Shown: positions 5,098 to 5,166 of the stretch, one piece after another
How the letters are laid out: each line of letters starts with the position of its first letter
Numbering within the stretch: the stretch's first letter is position 1
Assembly: GCA_002451175.1 (NCBI GenBank)
Contig: DKBI01000348.1
Location: 191 to 5,356, forward strand
Source of the DNA: Betaproteobacteria bacterium UBA6904
GTDB lineage: Bacteria; Pseudomonadota; Gammaproteobacteria; Burkholderiales; SG8-39
Reading direction: 5' to 3'
DNA: 5,166 bases
The notes under the pieces: generated by a model
What the model was told of the DNA's origin: nothing
The model's database searches: none
Seen by the model: only the letters and a program-made list of their open reading frames with translations
Program-made: the position numbers and the translations under genes

Positions 5098-5166
5098 TCA
5101 GCGATACCGGCGCCCCGGACCGTAGCCCGCGCGCGGGCCCCCGCCGCCGAGCCACTGGTCGGCGGC
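5098..5166 (-). CDS. 3' end of a minus-strand gene with a Gly/Arg-rich tail (partial)
   Basis: One minus-strand frame is open from the window edge to a TGA at 5100-5098 and reads AADQWLGGGGPRAGYGPGRRY followed by one more Arg. The rest lies off the right edge. Support comes from the strong minus-strand terminator that starts about 45 bases downstream. Gly/Arg-rich tails occur on RNA-binding proteins and on various envelope proteins, so the 22 residues do not identify a family. A second open frame ending at 5093 is Arg-rich throughout and looks like a shadow. Confidence 0.5.
   Translation of the reverse strand, partial: AADQWLGGGGPRAGYGPGRRYR

Noticed and set aside
1..5166. CRISPR arrays, tRNA or rRNA genes, transposase genes, toxin-antitoxin or phage-defence genes
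   Set aside because: Looked for on both strands; no repeat-spacer pattern, cloverleaf, transposase motif or recognisable defence domain was seen.

Overview
The window is very GC-rich, gap-poor bacterial DNA. Two genes point to a Gram-negative with a diderm envelope: an AsmA-family protein and an exported FimV N-terminal-type domain. FimV-type domains are known from beta- and gammaproteobacteria. Together with the base composition, this makes a betaproteobacterium (Burkholderiales-like) the best guess, but this is inference because there is no marker gene.

Layout, left to right. Bases 2-34 (+) appear to be the last codons of an upstream gene whose stop overlaps the next start as ATGA. Bases 31-1050 (+) encode a complete ATPase subunit of a peptide-type (Opp/Dpp/nickel) ABC importer. 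The rest of that importer should lie off the left edge. A 37-bp convergent gap with no visible terminator separates it from three minus-strand genes. In transcription order (right to left) these are a 712-aa AsmA-like inner-membrane-anchored protein (4986-2848), a 131-aa secreted stand-alone FimV N-domain protein (2775-2380), and a 398-aa secreted protein of unknown function with a Met/Gly-rich tract (2284-1088). At the right edge, 5166-5098 (-) looks like the 3' end of another minus-strand gene, followed by a good rho-independent terminator (5053-5017).

How the genes may work together. The ABC ATPase powers uptake of peptides or similar solutes and is unrelated to the rest. The three minus-strand genes are all envelope or exported proteins in one orientation, separated by 72 and 97 bp. 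That suggests a shared envelope theme but does not prove one operon: each of the two downstream genes has its own ribosome binding site, and the 97-bp gap contains a -10-like element and a perfect inverted repeat. AsmA-like proteins are linked to phospholipid movement and outer-membrane homeostasis. FimV N-domains belong to cell-pole/type IV pilus proteins that bind the envelope.

I saw no mobile element, CRISPR array, tRNA, rRNA, toxin-antitoxin or defence system. The most interesting items are the stand-alone FimV N-domain, the unrecognised Met/Gly-rich exported protein, and the matching C-terminal tails of the latter and the AsmA-like protein. The many other long open frames, on both strands over the AsmA-like gene especially, are high-GC shadows.
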